A stretch of 59,429 bases of DNA from Ligilactobacillus pabuli (GTDB lineage Bacteria > Bacillota > Bacilli > Lactobacillales > Lactobacillaceae), in the NCBI RefSeq assembly GCF_022836475.1, contig NZ_BQXH01000007.1:1-59429 (forward strand). Direction: 5' to 3'. Shown one piece after another: positions 49,182 through 56,815 of the stretch (the first letter of the stretch is position 1; the number at the start of each line of letters is the position of its first letter). The position numbers and the translations under genes are program-made. Below the pieces are notes generated by a model. That model saw nothing but the letters and a program-made list of their open reading frames with translations, did not search any database and was not told where the DNA came from.

Positions 49182-51605
49182 ATGAAATTTAACCAGTATT
49201 CACGTGCACACGCTACTGACCGGACCAAAGTTGCTGAACTCCAAGGTCTCGGCTTTTTAAATCAACTTGTCACCGACCAGGCTGACTTAAACGAGCTCTG
49301 GTTATCATTTTTATATAAGGCATTTCCGCAAGCTCAAAGTAAGAGCAGTTTGAACGGCTACTTACACAATCTTCTCGCCAGTCCAACGCAAGATGTGCTC
49401 GCTTATCTGGAAAAAAATACGGTGAACGCCACTGCCTTTTATACGGTTGGCTTGCAGCTCTTAGGTTTTACCTGTGGTGATGATTTTGACGTGGCCGAGC
49501 CCTTAACTGCCATGAAAAACTTTAACCTGCTTTACCACCAAGAGATCACGACTGTCACCGACTTGGTTGGCGCCTGGTACGACCTCTTAAATACGCGCGG
49601 CAAAATGGGCCAAATTTTGCTGGACCTCTTAGCGACTGAGGGCTATTTCTTACCGCTCTACGATTTGCCGATCAGCCAAAAGCCATTGTTATTTAACGGC
49701 AAGTCTCAACCAGTATTTGACACCGACGCACTGATCCGCGAAGTCGTGTACATCGAATCCAGCTTAGACACCGACCAAGACGGCCAACGCGACCTGTTGA
49801 AAGCTGAAATTTTGCGGCCTAAAGATACCAACGACGGCTTAAAAGTTCCTGCAGTTTATACGGCCAGCCCTTACAACCAGGGGACCAACGATGAAGCCGG
49901 CGACAAAATGATGCACCATGTCGACCAGCCGCTGACACATAAAAAGCCCAATGACCTCGAATACGCTGACATTGAGTACCATCAGCCAGCAACCGATTTG
50001 CCTGAGCCGCGCCCAGTTAACGGGACGACCCAACAAGCAGAAGAGACCTTCGGGCGGGAAGCTGCTTACACCTTAAACGACTACCTGGCCGCGCGCGGAT
50101 TTGCCATCGTCTACGCGGCTGGGATCGGGACCCGTGGCTCACAGGGTGTCAGAACAACCGGCAGTCCAGCAGAAACTGCTTCAACCATCGCGATCATCGA
50201 ATGGCTGGCAGGCAACCGACGGGCTTTCACTAACCAGACCGATAATATCGAGATCAAGGCTTGGTGGTGTAATGGTTCAGTCGCAATGACCGGGCGTTCC
50301 TATCTTGGGACCCTGGCCACTGCCGCTGCCACAACTGGGGTCGCCGGACTCAAGACGATCATCTCTGAGGCCGCGATTTCCAGCTGGTATGACTACTACC
50401 GCGATAACGGCTTGGTCGTCGCACCCGGCGGTTTCCCTGGTGAAGATGCAGATGTCTTAGCCGAAGAATGCTTTAGCCGCCAACTAGACGGCGGAGATTA
50501 TTACCGCATTAAGCCTTTCTTTGACCGTTATCTGGCCCAAATCACCGCCGGACAAGACCGCACGACTGGCGATTACAACACTTTCTGGGATGCCCGCAAC
50601 TATTTGAAAGATGTCGCCAATGTCAAATGTGACGTCTTAATGGTTCACGGGGTCAACGACTGGAACGTCAAGCCGCGCAACGTCTATCAGCTTTATCGCG
50701 CACTGGCAGATGTGCCGGTCACGAAAAAGCTGATCTTGCACCAGGGACAACATATTTATATCAATGCCTTTCGTTCACTGGACTTTAGCGAGATGGTCAA
50801 CTTATGGTTAACAAACAAATTGTACGGTGTGCAAAATGAGGCGGACGAAATCTTGCCGGCCGTTTTAGTCCAAGATAACGTCGCGCCTGAAAGCTGGCGC
50901 AGCTATCCAGACTGGGATCAAACTGCAACTCGGCTGACTCAACTCTACTTGAGTCCAGACCGCCTCCAGCCAGAAGCAGTCACGACCGCAGCCCCAGTCA
51001 CCTTTAGCGACCATTTGCCAGCTGACACCTTTGCCGAGGCCCGCCAAGACTATGATGCCTGGCGCAATCATTTGTTAGCGGACGAAGAGACAGCTTACCG
51101 TGACACTCGGCTGATTTTTAAAACAGCAACGGCTGACACGGACTACTTGCTTCGGGGAGCCGCACACCTGCAGGTCAAGGTGGCCAGCAGTTTAGACCAC
51201 GGCATGTTGTCGGTCATGTTAGTCGACTATGGCACTGCCAAACGACTGGGTGCAACCCCCCAGATTTTAGGACGAAAAGCCATTAGTTCCGGTTACCACT
51301 GGCGTGAAGATGACCTCAATGAATTTCAGTTAACTAAGGCAACACCGTTTAAAATGATCACTAAAGGTCATATCAACTTGCAAAATCGGACTGCCAACTA
51401 CAAGACCGACGAGCTCGTTGCCGGGCAATTTTATGACGTTGACTTTGATTTACAACCGACCTTCTATCATGTACCAGCTGGTCACCAGTTAGGCTTAGTC
51501 ATTTATGCCACCGATATGGAAATGACGGTCCGCGGCAACGAAGATCTGACGTACTCGCTAGACTTGAACGATTGCCAACTAACTTTAACAACCAGTGCTT
51601 ACTAA
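49182..51605 (+). CDS. pepX: X-prolyl dipeptidyl aminopeptidase
   Basis: The 807-residue cytoplasmic serine peptidase (family S15) removes X-Pro dipeptides from peptides such as casein fragments. The N-terminal helical domain (about 1-150) precedes the alpha/beta-hydrolase domain: VAMTGRSYLGTLATAAATTG holds the nucleophile (about Ser372), VHGVNDWNVKPRNV the Asp (about 492) and LHQGQHIYIN the His (about 523). A C-terminal jelly-roll domain follows. Promoter: TATAAT at 49137-49142, no good -35. GAAGGGA precedes ATG 49182. Works with the iminopeptidase at 52030 in the use of proline-rich peptides. Confidence 0.96.
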   Translation: MKFNQYSRAHATDRTKVAELQGLGFLNQLVTDQADLNELWLSFLYKAFPQAQSKSSLNGYLHNLLASPTQDVLAYLEKNTVNATAFYTVGLQLLGFTCGDDFDVAEPLTAMKNFNLLYHQEITTVTDLVGAWYDLLNTRGKMGQILLDLLATEGYFLPLYDLPISQKPLLFNGKSQPVFDTDALIREVVYIESSLDTDQDGQRDLLKAEILRPKDTNDGLKVPAVYTASPYNQGTNDEAGDKMMHHVDQPLTHKKPNDLEYADIEYHQPATDLPEPRPVNGTTQQAEETFGREAAYTLNDYLAARGFAIVYAAGIGTRGSQGVRTTGSPAETASTIAIIEWLAGNRRAFTNQTDNIEIKAWWCNGSVAMTGRSYLGTLATAAATTGVAGLKTIISEAAISSWYDYYRDNGLVVAPGGFPGEDADVLAEECFSRQLDGGDYYRIKPFFDRYLAQITAGQDRTTGDYNTFWDARNYLKDVANVKCDVLMVHGVNDWNVKPRNVYQLYRALADVPVTKKLILHQGQHIYINAFRSLDFSEMVNLWLTNKLYGVQNEADEILPAVLVQDNVAPESWRSYPDWDQTATRLTQLYLSPDRLQPEAVTTAAPVTFSDHLPADTFAEARQDYDAWRNHLLADEETAYRDTRLIFKTATADTDYLLRGAAHLQVKVASSLDHGMLSVMLVDYGTAKRLGATPQILGRKAISSGYHWREDDLNEFQLTKATPFKMITKGHINLQNRTANYKTDELVAGQFYDVDFDLQPTFYHVPAGHQLGLVIYATDMEMTVRGNEDLTYSLDLNDCQLTLTTSAY

Positions 51606-51614
51606 TTAATCTCA

Positions 51615-51657
51615 GACGTTGCGTTACTGTATGCTAACAGTGCGCAACGTTTTTTTG
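51615..51657 (+). terminator. Terminator of pepX
   Basis: ACGTTGCG-TTACTGT pairs with AACAGTG-CGCAACGT around a 5-nt loop, then T7. Confidence 0.92.
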
Positions 51658-51860
51658 TTTCCGGACGCTGTTTTGTGGAAACAACGGCCACATTCTCGTT
51701 TACGTACGCTGTTTCGGTAAAACAACGGTCGCATTCCCGTTTGCGTACGCTGTTTGGACAAAACAACGACCGCATTCCCGTTTGCGTACGCTATTTTGCG
51801 GAAACAACGACCGCATTCTCGTTTGCGTACGCTATTTGGACGAAACAACGGCCGCATTAA
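51658..51860. repeat. 41-bp tandem hairpin array, family H variant
   Basis: ACAACG recurs at 51681, 51722, 51763, 51804 and 51845, exactly 41 bp apart. The unit is CGACCGCATTCTCGTTTGCG, then TACGCTGTTTGGACAAA; CGCA pairs with TGCG. It is close to family H at 46265. It directly follows the pepX terminator and precedes a fragment of the dispersed element. Confidence 0.92.
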
Positions 51861-51861
51861 A

Positions 51862-51912
51862 GGCCGGGTTGCGATAATGCTCGGGAGCTAACCGCTTTGC
51901 TCCACCCTGTTG
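51862..51912. repeat. Fragment of the dispersed palindromic element
   Basis: GATAATGCTCGGGAGCTAAC and CGCTTTGCTCCACCCTGTTG match the distal end of an alpha unit (compare 37860-37900). Only the end of one unit is present. Confidence 0.65.
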
Positions 51913-52029
51913 ATAAAAATCATTCCCACGCACGCCAATTAAATGTTAGAATATCCTTATAGCATTATGTCAGTAACTGGCTTGTTTGCCAGTTTTCTAC
52001 ATAAAATTTTAAGAAACTAGGTGAAAGCA

Positions 52030-52935
52030 ATGCGTGAAGGAAACACGATCATTACTTTAGATAACGGTTATCATTTATGGACCCGCACAGATAACGTTGG
52101 CGGAGACATCAAACTTTTATGTCTCCACGGCGGCCCTGGCGGTAACCATGAATACTACGAGAATTTCGCAGAAAAACTCCAGGACTTAAACGTTCAAGTC
52201 ACCATGTACGACCAATTGGGTTCATGGTACTCTGACCAACCTGATTTTACTCAACAAGAAAACATCGACAAGTTTATGCACATGGAATACTTCGTGGACG
52301 AAGTTGAAGAAGTGCGTCAAAAACTCGGCCTTGATGATTTTTACTTGATTGGCCAATCATGGGGTGGAGCATTAGTCCAAGAATATGCCCTCAAGTACCC
52401 GGACCATTTGAAGGGAATCATTATTTCATCCATGACTGATAATATCGATGAATACATGGACAACATCACTAAGATTCGCGAATCCGAATTTACTGCCGAA
52501 GAATTAGCCTTCTTAAAGGACTGCGAAGCTAAAAATGACTTCAATGAACGTTACGAAGAACTAATTGAAAAGCTTAACCAAGATTACATTGACCGCAAAC
52601 AACCAGCTGCAATCAGTCATTTGACTGCCACGATGGGTGTTCAGGTTTATAACTACTTCCAAGGGGATAATGAATTTGTTGTGACTGGCAAACTTGCCGG
52701 CTGGGATCGTAGTCAAGATATCCACAACATTCAATTACCAACCTTGATCACTTACGGTGAACATGAATCAATGCCGCTTGCCACTGGGAAACGCATGGCA
52801 GAAACAATTCCACATGCCCGCTTTGTCACCACTCCAAATGGTGGTCATCACCACATGGTCGACAATGCCCCAGTTTACTTTGACCACTTGATGACTTTCC
52901 TCAAGGATGTCGAAACTGGCAACTTTAACGATTAA
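52030..52935 (+). CDS. Proline iminopeptidase-type S33 peptidase
   Basis: The 301-residue alpha/beta hydrolase has the oxyanion motif LCLHGGPGGNHEYY, the nucleophile motif LIGQSWGGALVQEYALK (about Ser110) and the late NGGHHHMVDN with the catalytic His. These are the marks of family S33 prolyl or tripeptide aminopeptidases, which free N-terminal proline. No signal peptide, so it is cytoplasmic. Start taken at ATG 52030, preceded by AGGTGAAAGCA; the GTG three codons upstream lies inside that site. It would complement PepX. Confidence 0.88.
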   Translation: MREGNTIITLDNGYHLWTRTDNVGGDIKLLCLHGGPGGNHEYYENFAEKLQDLNVQVTMYDQLGSWYSDQPDFTQQENIDKFMHMEYFVDEVEEVRQKLGLDDFYLIGQSWGGALVQEYALKYPDHLKGIIISSMTDNIDEYMDNITKIRESEFTAEELAFLKDCEAKNDFNERYEELIEKLNQDYIDRKQPAAISHLTATMGVQVYNYFQGDNEFVVTGKLAGWDRSQDIHNIQLPTLITYGEHESMPLATGKRMAETIPHARFVTTPNGGHHHMVDNAPVYFDHLMTFLKDVETGNFND

Positions 52936-52946
52936 TGATTAATTAC

Positions 52947-52995
52947 AAAAACGCACTAACAACCGGTCGGACTCCAGTTGTTAGTGCGTTTTTTG
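52947..52995 (+). terminator. Terminator of the iminopeptidase gene
   Basis: AAAAACGCACTAACAAC pairs with GTTGTTAGTGCGTTTTTT around a 12-nt loop. The following 52996-53270 contains no gene that I can support. Confidence 0.93.
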
Positions 52996-53288
52996 AGTTT
53001 TTCGCCACGGATCAAGCACTGAAATTTTGGACTAAATGTTTTCCGCCATTTAGATTTAGGAGATAGGAAGTTTTGCAAAAAGAGCTTTTTCAACCAATAC
53101 TTTTCACAGGCAAGCGAATTGTCTTTGTTGATTTTGCTTTGTTTTGACGTGCGTTTCCCGTGACGAACTTGCGCACTCATTAAGAAGATACGCAAAAAAA
53201 GCTAATTTTGGTTTTTTATTTGCGATTTTTTTCATTTTTTTGTGCTAAGATAAATTTGAGAAATTAATCACGAAAGGACCCACTAGAA

Positions 53289-54110
53289 ATGACAATTAAA
53301 CTTGCAGCCATCGACATCGATAATACCCTGCTAACTTCCGCTCCAGCCCGGGCTTTAACAACACAAAATCTTCAAGCAATTCAACAAGTGACCCAGCTGG
53401 GAGCCAAAATCGTCCTGTGTTCCGCCCGCCCACTTGCCGGCGTGAAACGTTACCTCAGTCAAGCCAGTCTGAGTGGTGACGACCAATATGTGATCGTGGA
53501 TAATGGTGCCCTGGTCCAAACGGTGACCGGCCACACGATTGGCACGCAGACTTTGCCTGCAGCAACTGTCGTCAAGCTTGTCGAACTTTGCCAGCAAAAT
53601 CACTGGCACTATAACGCGATCGACGATTCTTCAACCATGTGTACTACTGATACGCGACTAGGTTTTTACACCGTCCAGTTAGCGGCCAAATATCAGGCGC
53701 CACTCGAAGTTCTGCCCAACTCCGCTGCTTTTTTGGAGCGAGTCTTTGCCAAATTTGACATTACTGAAGCACCCGAATTGCTAGATCACATCGAGCCAAA
53801 AATTCAGGAACTGTGCGGGACAGATTACTATGTCGTGCGCTCCCGTCCGTTTTTGTTAGAGGTACTGAATCGCGACGCCAATAAGGGACGCGCGCTGACA
53901 AATCTGGCCGCCCAACTCGGCCTGAAGAAAAATGAAATCATGGCGATTGGCGATGAGGTCAACGATTTACCGATGTTCGCGGCTGCGGGAATCGGAGTTG
54001 CGATGGGCAATGCCGTTCCTGCCGTCAAAGAAGCCGCCGACTTTATTACCACTGACAATGATCATAGTGGTGTCGGTTATGCAATCCACAAATTTATGCT
54101 CGACCTGTGA
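53289..54110 (+). CDS. Cof-type HAD phosphatase
   Basis: The 273-residue protein is a HAD superfamily IIB phosphatase. Motif I is AAIDIDNTLLTS (nucleophile Asp, about residue 8), motif II LCSARPLAG, motif III Lys in RDANKGRALTNLAAQLG, and motif IV AIGDEVNDLPMFAAAG. An insertion of about 100 residues forms the C2 cap. Such enzymes dephosphorylate sugar phosphates, FMN or PLP with broad range; the substrate is not known. AAAGGACCCACTAGAA precedes ATG 53289. Own terminator. Confidence 0.92.
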   Translation: MTIKLAAIDIDNTLLTSAPARALTTQNLQAIQQVTQLGAKIVLCSARPLAGVKRYLSQASLSGDDQYVIVDNGALVQTVTGHTIGTQTLPAATVVKLVELCQQNHWHYNAIDDSSTMCTTDTRLGFYTVQLAAKYQAPLEVLPNSAAFLERVFAKFDITEAPELLDHIEPKIQELCGTDYYVVRSRPFLLEVLNRDANKGRALTNLAAQLGLKKNEIMAIGDEVNDLPMFAAAGIGVAMGNAVPAVKEAADFITTDNDHSGVGYAIHKFMLDL

Positions 54111-54117
54111 ATAATCT

Positions 54118-54160
54118 AGTGGGAATGTCACCTTTGCTGGTGATGTTCCCACTTTTTTTG
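54118..54160 (+). terminator. Terminator of the HAD phosphatase gene
   Basis: AGTGGGAATGTCACC pairs with GGTGATGTTCCCACT around a 6-nt loop, then T7. Confidence 0.93.
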
Positions 54161-54205
54161 CCTAAAATCTGTGATTTCTGACTATAAGTCACAGCGTTGC
54201 GCACT

Positions 54206-54265
54206 TTATCCACTATTTTGGGGATAAATTCCTGCTGGTTGTGCTAGTTATCCACCTGTGGATAA
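54206..54265. other. DnaA-box cluster (four boxes in two inverted pairs)
   Basis: TTATCCACT (54206-54214, plus), TTATCCCCA (54219-54227, minus), TTATCCACC (54248-54256, plus) and TTATCCACA (54257-54265, minus). The last is a perfect consensus box, and the others differ from it by one base. The second pair is head-to-head without a gap. No dnaA or dnaN is near, so this is not the main origin. It could titrate or reload DnaA. Confidence 0.6.
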
Positions 54266-54274
54266 GTTTGGTGT

Positions 54275-54525
54275 CGTTGCTGGTCTAACTTTGCCAAACT
54301 TGCACCGGCTAATCCATTTGATGGTTGAACTTTCCCAAACTTGCACCAGCAAGCTCATTTGATGGTCGTACTTTCCCAAACTTGCACCGGCTAATCCGTT
54401 TGATGGTTGAACTTTGCTAAACTTGAACCGGCAAATTCATTTGGTGGTCGTACTTTTCCAAACTTGCACCGGCTAATCCGTTTGATGGTTGAACTTTGCC
54501 AAACTTGCACCGGCTATCTCGATTG
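54275..54525. repeat. 41-bp tandem hairpin array, family I (ACCGGC type)
   Basis: The ATGG/GTGG block recurs at 54321, 54362, 54403, 54444 and 54485, exactly 41 bp apart. The unit is ACCGGCTAATCCGTTTGATG followed by GTTGAACTTTGCCAAACTTG. Two subtypes (GGTTGAAC and GGTCGTAC) alternate. It continues in degraded form to about 54610. It lies between the HAD and dps genes, right after the DnaA-box cluster. Confidence 0.92.
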
Positions 54526-54763
54526 CTACACCCATTTTCCTAAAACAGGGTGAACTTTTCCATTTGCCACACCTGTTTTCCCTAAAAATTGGGGTCGACT
54601 ACCGCCGCCTGCTTCATTTGCCAACAACAGACATTCAGGCCCGAATTCGGCCTCAAATTTACATTTTCCAAGACTTACTTCAATAAGTATATTGCCCGTA
54701 AGATAGTTTTTCTAGCTTTAATTTATATTTTTTACAATTAACTAAATTTTAAAGACTAAATCC

Positions 54764-54791
54764 TTGCTTTCTTCATCATTTGTCCTATAAT
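54764..54791 (+). promoter_or_regulatory. dps promoter
   Basis: TTGCTT and TATAAT are separated by 16 bp, about 75 bp ahead of the start codon. A small hairpin (GTGCTGTTAGCAC) lies in the leader. Confidence 0.75.
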
Positions 54792-54866
54792 GAAAGTGAA
54801 TCAAAGGTAATGCCGTTGTTTCAAAGTGCTGTTAGCACATTTACTATTTAAGGAGGAACCAATTTT

Positions 54867-55349
54867 ATGAATCAAAAGTATGATTATCCTAAGACACGTG
54901 CGCAATTAAACCAGCTGGTCGCTGATTTGGAACAAGTCCAAACTAATGTCCACCAAGTTCACTGGTATATGCGCGGCAAACAATTCTTCAACTTACATCC
55001 ACAAATGGACGAATTCAACGAAACCTTTGCGGACGAATTAGACGAAGTCGCTGAACGCCTGATTTCCTTAAATGGTGCTCCATTTGCAACAACTCATGAG
55101 TTTATTGAACATACTGGCCTGCCCGACGAAAAAATTGACTTTGGTCAGTATACCTTGCCAGAATTAATGCAGCGCTTGGTCGAAAACTTCAGATATCTGC
55201 GTGACCAATTCCAAAAGGCCATCGAAATTACCGATGAAGAAAATGACCAGCCAACCCAAGATATTATCAATGGCTTCAAGAGCGACATCGATAAGAAGAT
55301 CTGGATGTTAACTGCTTACCTCGACGAAAGTCCATTTAGCGGCGAATAA
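54867..55349 (+). CDS. dps: Dps-family ferritin-like DNA-protection protein
   Basis: The 160-residue protein is a four-helix Dps-type ferritin. The inter-subunit ferroxidase motif is intact: HQVHWYMRGKQFFNLHPQMD (about 29-48) followed by FADELDEVAERL. Twelve such subunits store iron and protect DNA from peroxide. AAGGAGGAACCAATTTT precedes the ATG. It has its own promoter (54764) and terminator (55365), and the Fur-family gene at 42982 is a conceivable regulator, although no clear box was seen near this promoter. Confidence 0.93.
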   Translation: MNQKYDYPKTRAQLNQLVADLEQVQTNVHQVHWYMRGKQFFNLHPQMDEFNETFADELDEVAERLISLNGAPFATTHEFIEHTGLPDEKIDFGQYTLPELMQRLVENFRYLRDQFQKAIEITDEENDQPTQDIINGFKSDIDKKIWMLTAYLDESPFSGE

Positions 55350-55364
55350 CAATTAATCATCAAC

Positions 55365-55407
55365 CAACTGCCGTCCTGGCTCCAACTGCTGGGCGGCAGT
55401 TTTTTTG
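55365..55407 (+). terminator. Terminator of dps
   Basis: AACTGCCG pairs with GGCGGCAGTT around an approximately 18-nt loop, then T7. Confidence 0.9.
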
Positions 55408-55438
55408 AGTTCCACCAAGCAACTCCTACCAATTTGTT

Positions 55439-55580
55439 CCGCTCTGTGATTTTTAGTCGAGCTACTTCACCCAGAAGGTTGTGCTTAACCTGCTTTCTGT
55501 CACGATGCCAAAACCGCATCATACCCGAAAGACTGCTAATGCTCACCTTCTAATCGGGCGACTCCGCTCTGTGATTTTGG
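55439..55580. repeat. Dispersed palindromic element, one beta unit
   Basis: Begins CGCTCTGTGATTTTTAGTCG and ends CGCTCTGTGATTTTGG. The centre is CTTTCTGTCACGATGCC and GCATCATACCCGAAAG. It lies between dps and the VOC gene, after the dps terminator and before the VOC promoter. Confidence 0.88.
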
Positions 55581-55608
55581 TCTACCTATGTTAATCGACC
55601 GAATGGCT

Positions 55609-55617
55609 TGCTATAAT
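55609..55617 (+). promoter_or_regulatory. Extended -10 promoter of the VOC gene
   Basis: TGCTATAAT fits the extended -10 pattern TGnTATAAT; TGTTAA lies 17 bp upstream of the hexamer. It starts about 30 bp after the dispersed element ends. Confidence 0.65.
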
Positions 55618-55661
55618 AGAAGTGGTTTTCATTTGGAAGAGAAATAGGAGTGTCATAAATT

Positions 55662-56057
55662 ATGAAAGTTAGTCGTTTAGACCATATTATTTTACCCGTC
55701 AAAAACTTGCAGCAAGCCTTCCGCTTTTACCATGAAGTCTTTGACATGCAAGAGTTACCCGAACAAAGTACTGCTGCCACTAAAACACTACGGTGCGGTC
55801 ATCAACTGATCCGCTTACATCAAGTGGAAGAACCGGCCGAACTACAAGCAGCACATCCCACAGTGGGTGGCGCAGATTTCTGCATCGTGGTTAAAGATGA
55901 AATGGCAGACGTGGTCAACCATCTCAAAAGTTACTTCGTCGAGATTGTCGCAGGTCCCCAGGAACAAGTTGGTTCTGAAGGCCAAATGACCTCAATTTTC
56001 ATCCACGATTTCGACCAAAATTTAATTGAAATTGCAACCTACGCCCATCACAAATAA
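55662..56057 (+). CDS. VOC-family protein
   Basis: The 131-residue protein has the VOC fold: SRLDHIILPVKNLQQAFRFY at the start, GADFCIVVKDEMADVVNHLK in the second module and FIHDFDQNLIEIATY at the end. The His7 and Glu122-type metal ligands are present. It resembles small VOC proteins of unknown substrate in lactobacilli. AGGAGTGTCATAAATT precedes ATG 55662. Monocistronic with a terminator at 56085-56118. Confidence 0.88.
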   Translation: MKVSRLDHIILPVKNLQQAFRFYHEVFDMQELPEQSTAATKTLRCGHQLIRLHQVEEPAELQAAHPTVGGADFCIVVKDEMADVVNHLKSYFVEIVAGPQEQVGSEGQMTSIFIHDFDQNLIEIATYAHHK

Positions 56058-56084
56058 TGCTAGGTGCTTGGTACAACAACTCTG

Positions 56085-56118
56085 AGACTTCGATCATCAT
56101 GGTCGGAGCCTTTTTTTG
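56085..56118 (+). terminator. Terminator of the VOC gene
   Basis: GACTTCGA pairs imperfectly with TCGGAGCC (6 of 8) around a 9-nt loop, then T7. Confidence 0.65.
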
Positions 56119-56121
56119 CAC

Positions 56122-56160
56122 AAAAATAGTGCTGCTAAAGTAACTCAGCAACACTATTTG
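56122..56160 (-). terminator. Terminator of the MerR-type gene
   Basis: On the minus strand AAATAGTG pairs with CACTATTT, with an inner GCT/AGC pairing, followed by TTG. It overlaps the last codons and stop of the regulator gene. Confidence 0.65.
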
Positions 56161-56588
56161 ACAACGTATGTGATTTTTTCCGGCGTCTCGATCGCAAAAA
56201 TATGTTTGTCTGGTTCCCCTTCAAGCGGTCCCAGATCAAAAATTGTTTCATCGCCTTGTCGCTCGATATTGTGAAAACTGGAAAAAACGAGGTGGTGGAT
56301 CGAACGTCCCAGGTCTTTAGTCTCCTGAGTTTTTTTAACAGCACCATTTAAAGTATAACCCTCATCTAGAAAAGTCTTGATCATTCGAATAATCACAATT
56401 TGATCATATGGGAGTTTAATTGCTCCATTATCAGCTTTAACCGTTTTCAAATAACCACTTTTGACCCAGTAACGAACTTGGGTGTCAGTCACATTACTTG
56501 CCCTCGCAGCATCCCTGATACTCATCAAAATATTATCTGGTTGCATGATTTGTTGCAACCAAGCTGCGTAACCTTTTGGTGTATCCAT
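56154..56588 (-). CDS. MerR-family transcriptional regulator
   Basis: The 144-residue protein has a winged helix of the MerR type in about residues 22-90: SIRDAARASNVTDTQVRYWV, KSGYLKTVKADNGAIKLPYD and QIVIIRMIKTFLDEGYTLNG. A short C-terminal part follows. The start was placed at ATG 56588, seven bases after AAAGGAG. It is divergent from the drug-efflux operon, the usual layout for a local regulator. An inverted repeat in between (56755-56777) is the likely binding site. Inducer unknown. Confidence 0.88.
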   Translation of the reverse strand: MDTPKGYAAWLQQIMQPDNILMSIRDAARASNVTDTQVRYWVKSGYLKTVKADNGAIKLPYDQIVIIRMIKTFLDEGYTLNGAVKKTQETKDLGRSIHHLVFSSFHNIERQGDETIFDLGPLEGEPDKHIFAIETPEKITYVVK

Positions 56589-56754
56589 ACCGATTCTCCT
56601 TTTATCAATAGTACTACATTTCACCTAATATTTCCGAAACTTGTCTCCTATATTCATACCACAAAAATGTAAGCGTATCAACTTTTAAATCATCTTTATC
56701 AAATAGTTGACAAAGTAAGCAAATTAATTTATATTTTACATTATCCAATTTAAT

Positions 56755-56777
56755 AGTCAAATTTTTATTTTTTGACT
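56755..56777. promoter_or_regulatory. Inverted repeat between the MerR gene and the efflux operon
   Basis: AGTCAAA and TTTGACT (56755-56761 and 56771-56777) face each other across 9 bp. Each arm reads TTGACT, the -35-like sequence, on one strand. This suits a MerR-type operator serving both directions. Confidence 0.5.
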
Positions 56778-56815
56778 TAACTCTGATAATCCACATTTTG
56801 AAAGAAGGAATACTT

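Noticed and set aside
52956-53195. Minus-strand 79-codon frame after the iminopeptidase
   Set aside because: It starts in a terminator region, has no ribosome site and a composition rich in Lys and Ser without a fold; likely chance.
54206-54265. Chromosomal or plasmid replication origin
   Set aside because: No dnaA, dnaN or rep gene is near and no AT-rich unwinding region with further boxes was seen; reported only as a DnaA-box cluster.
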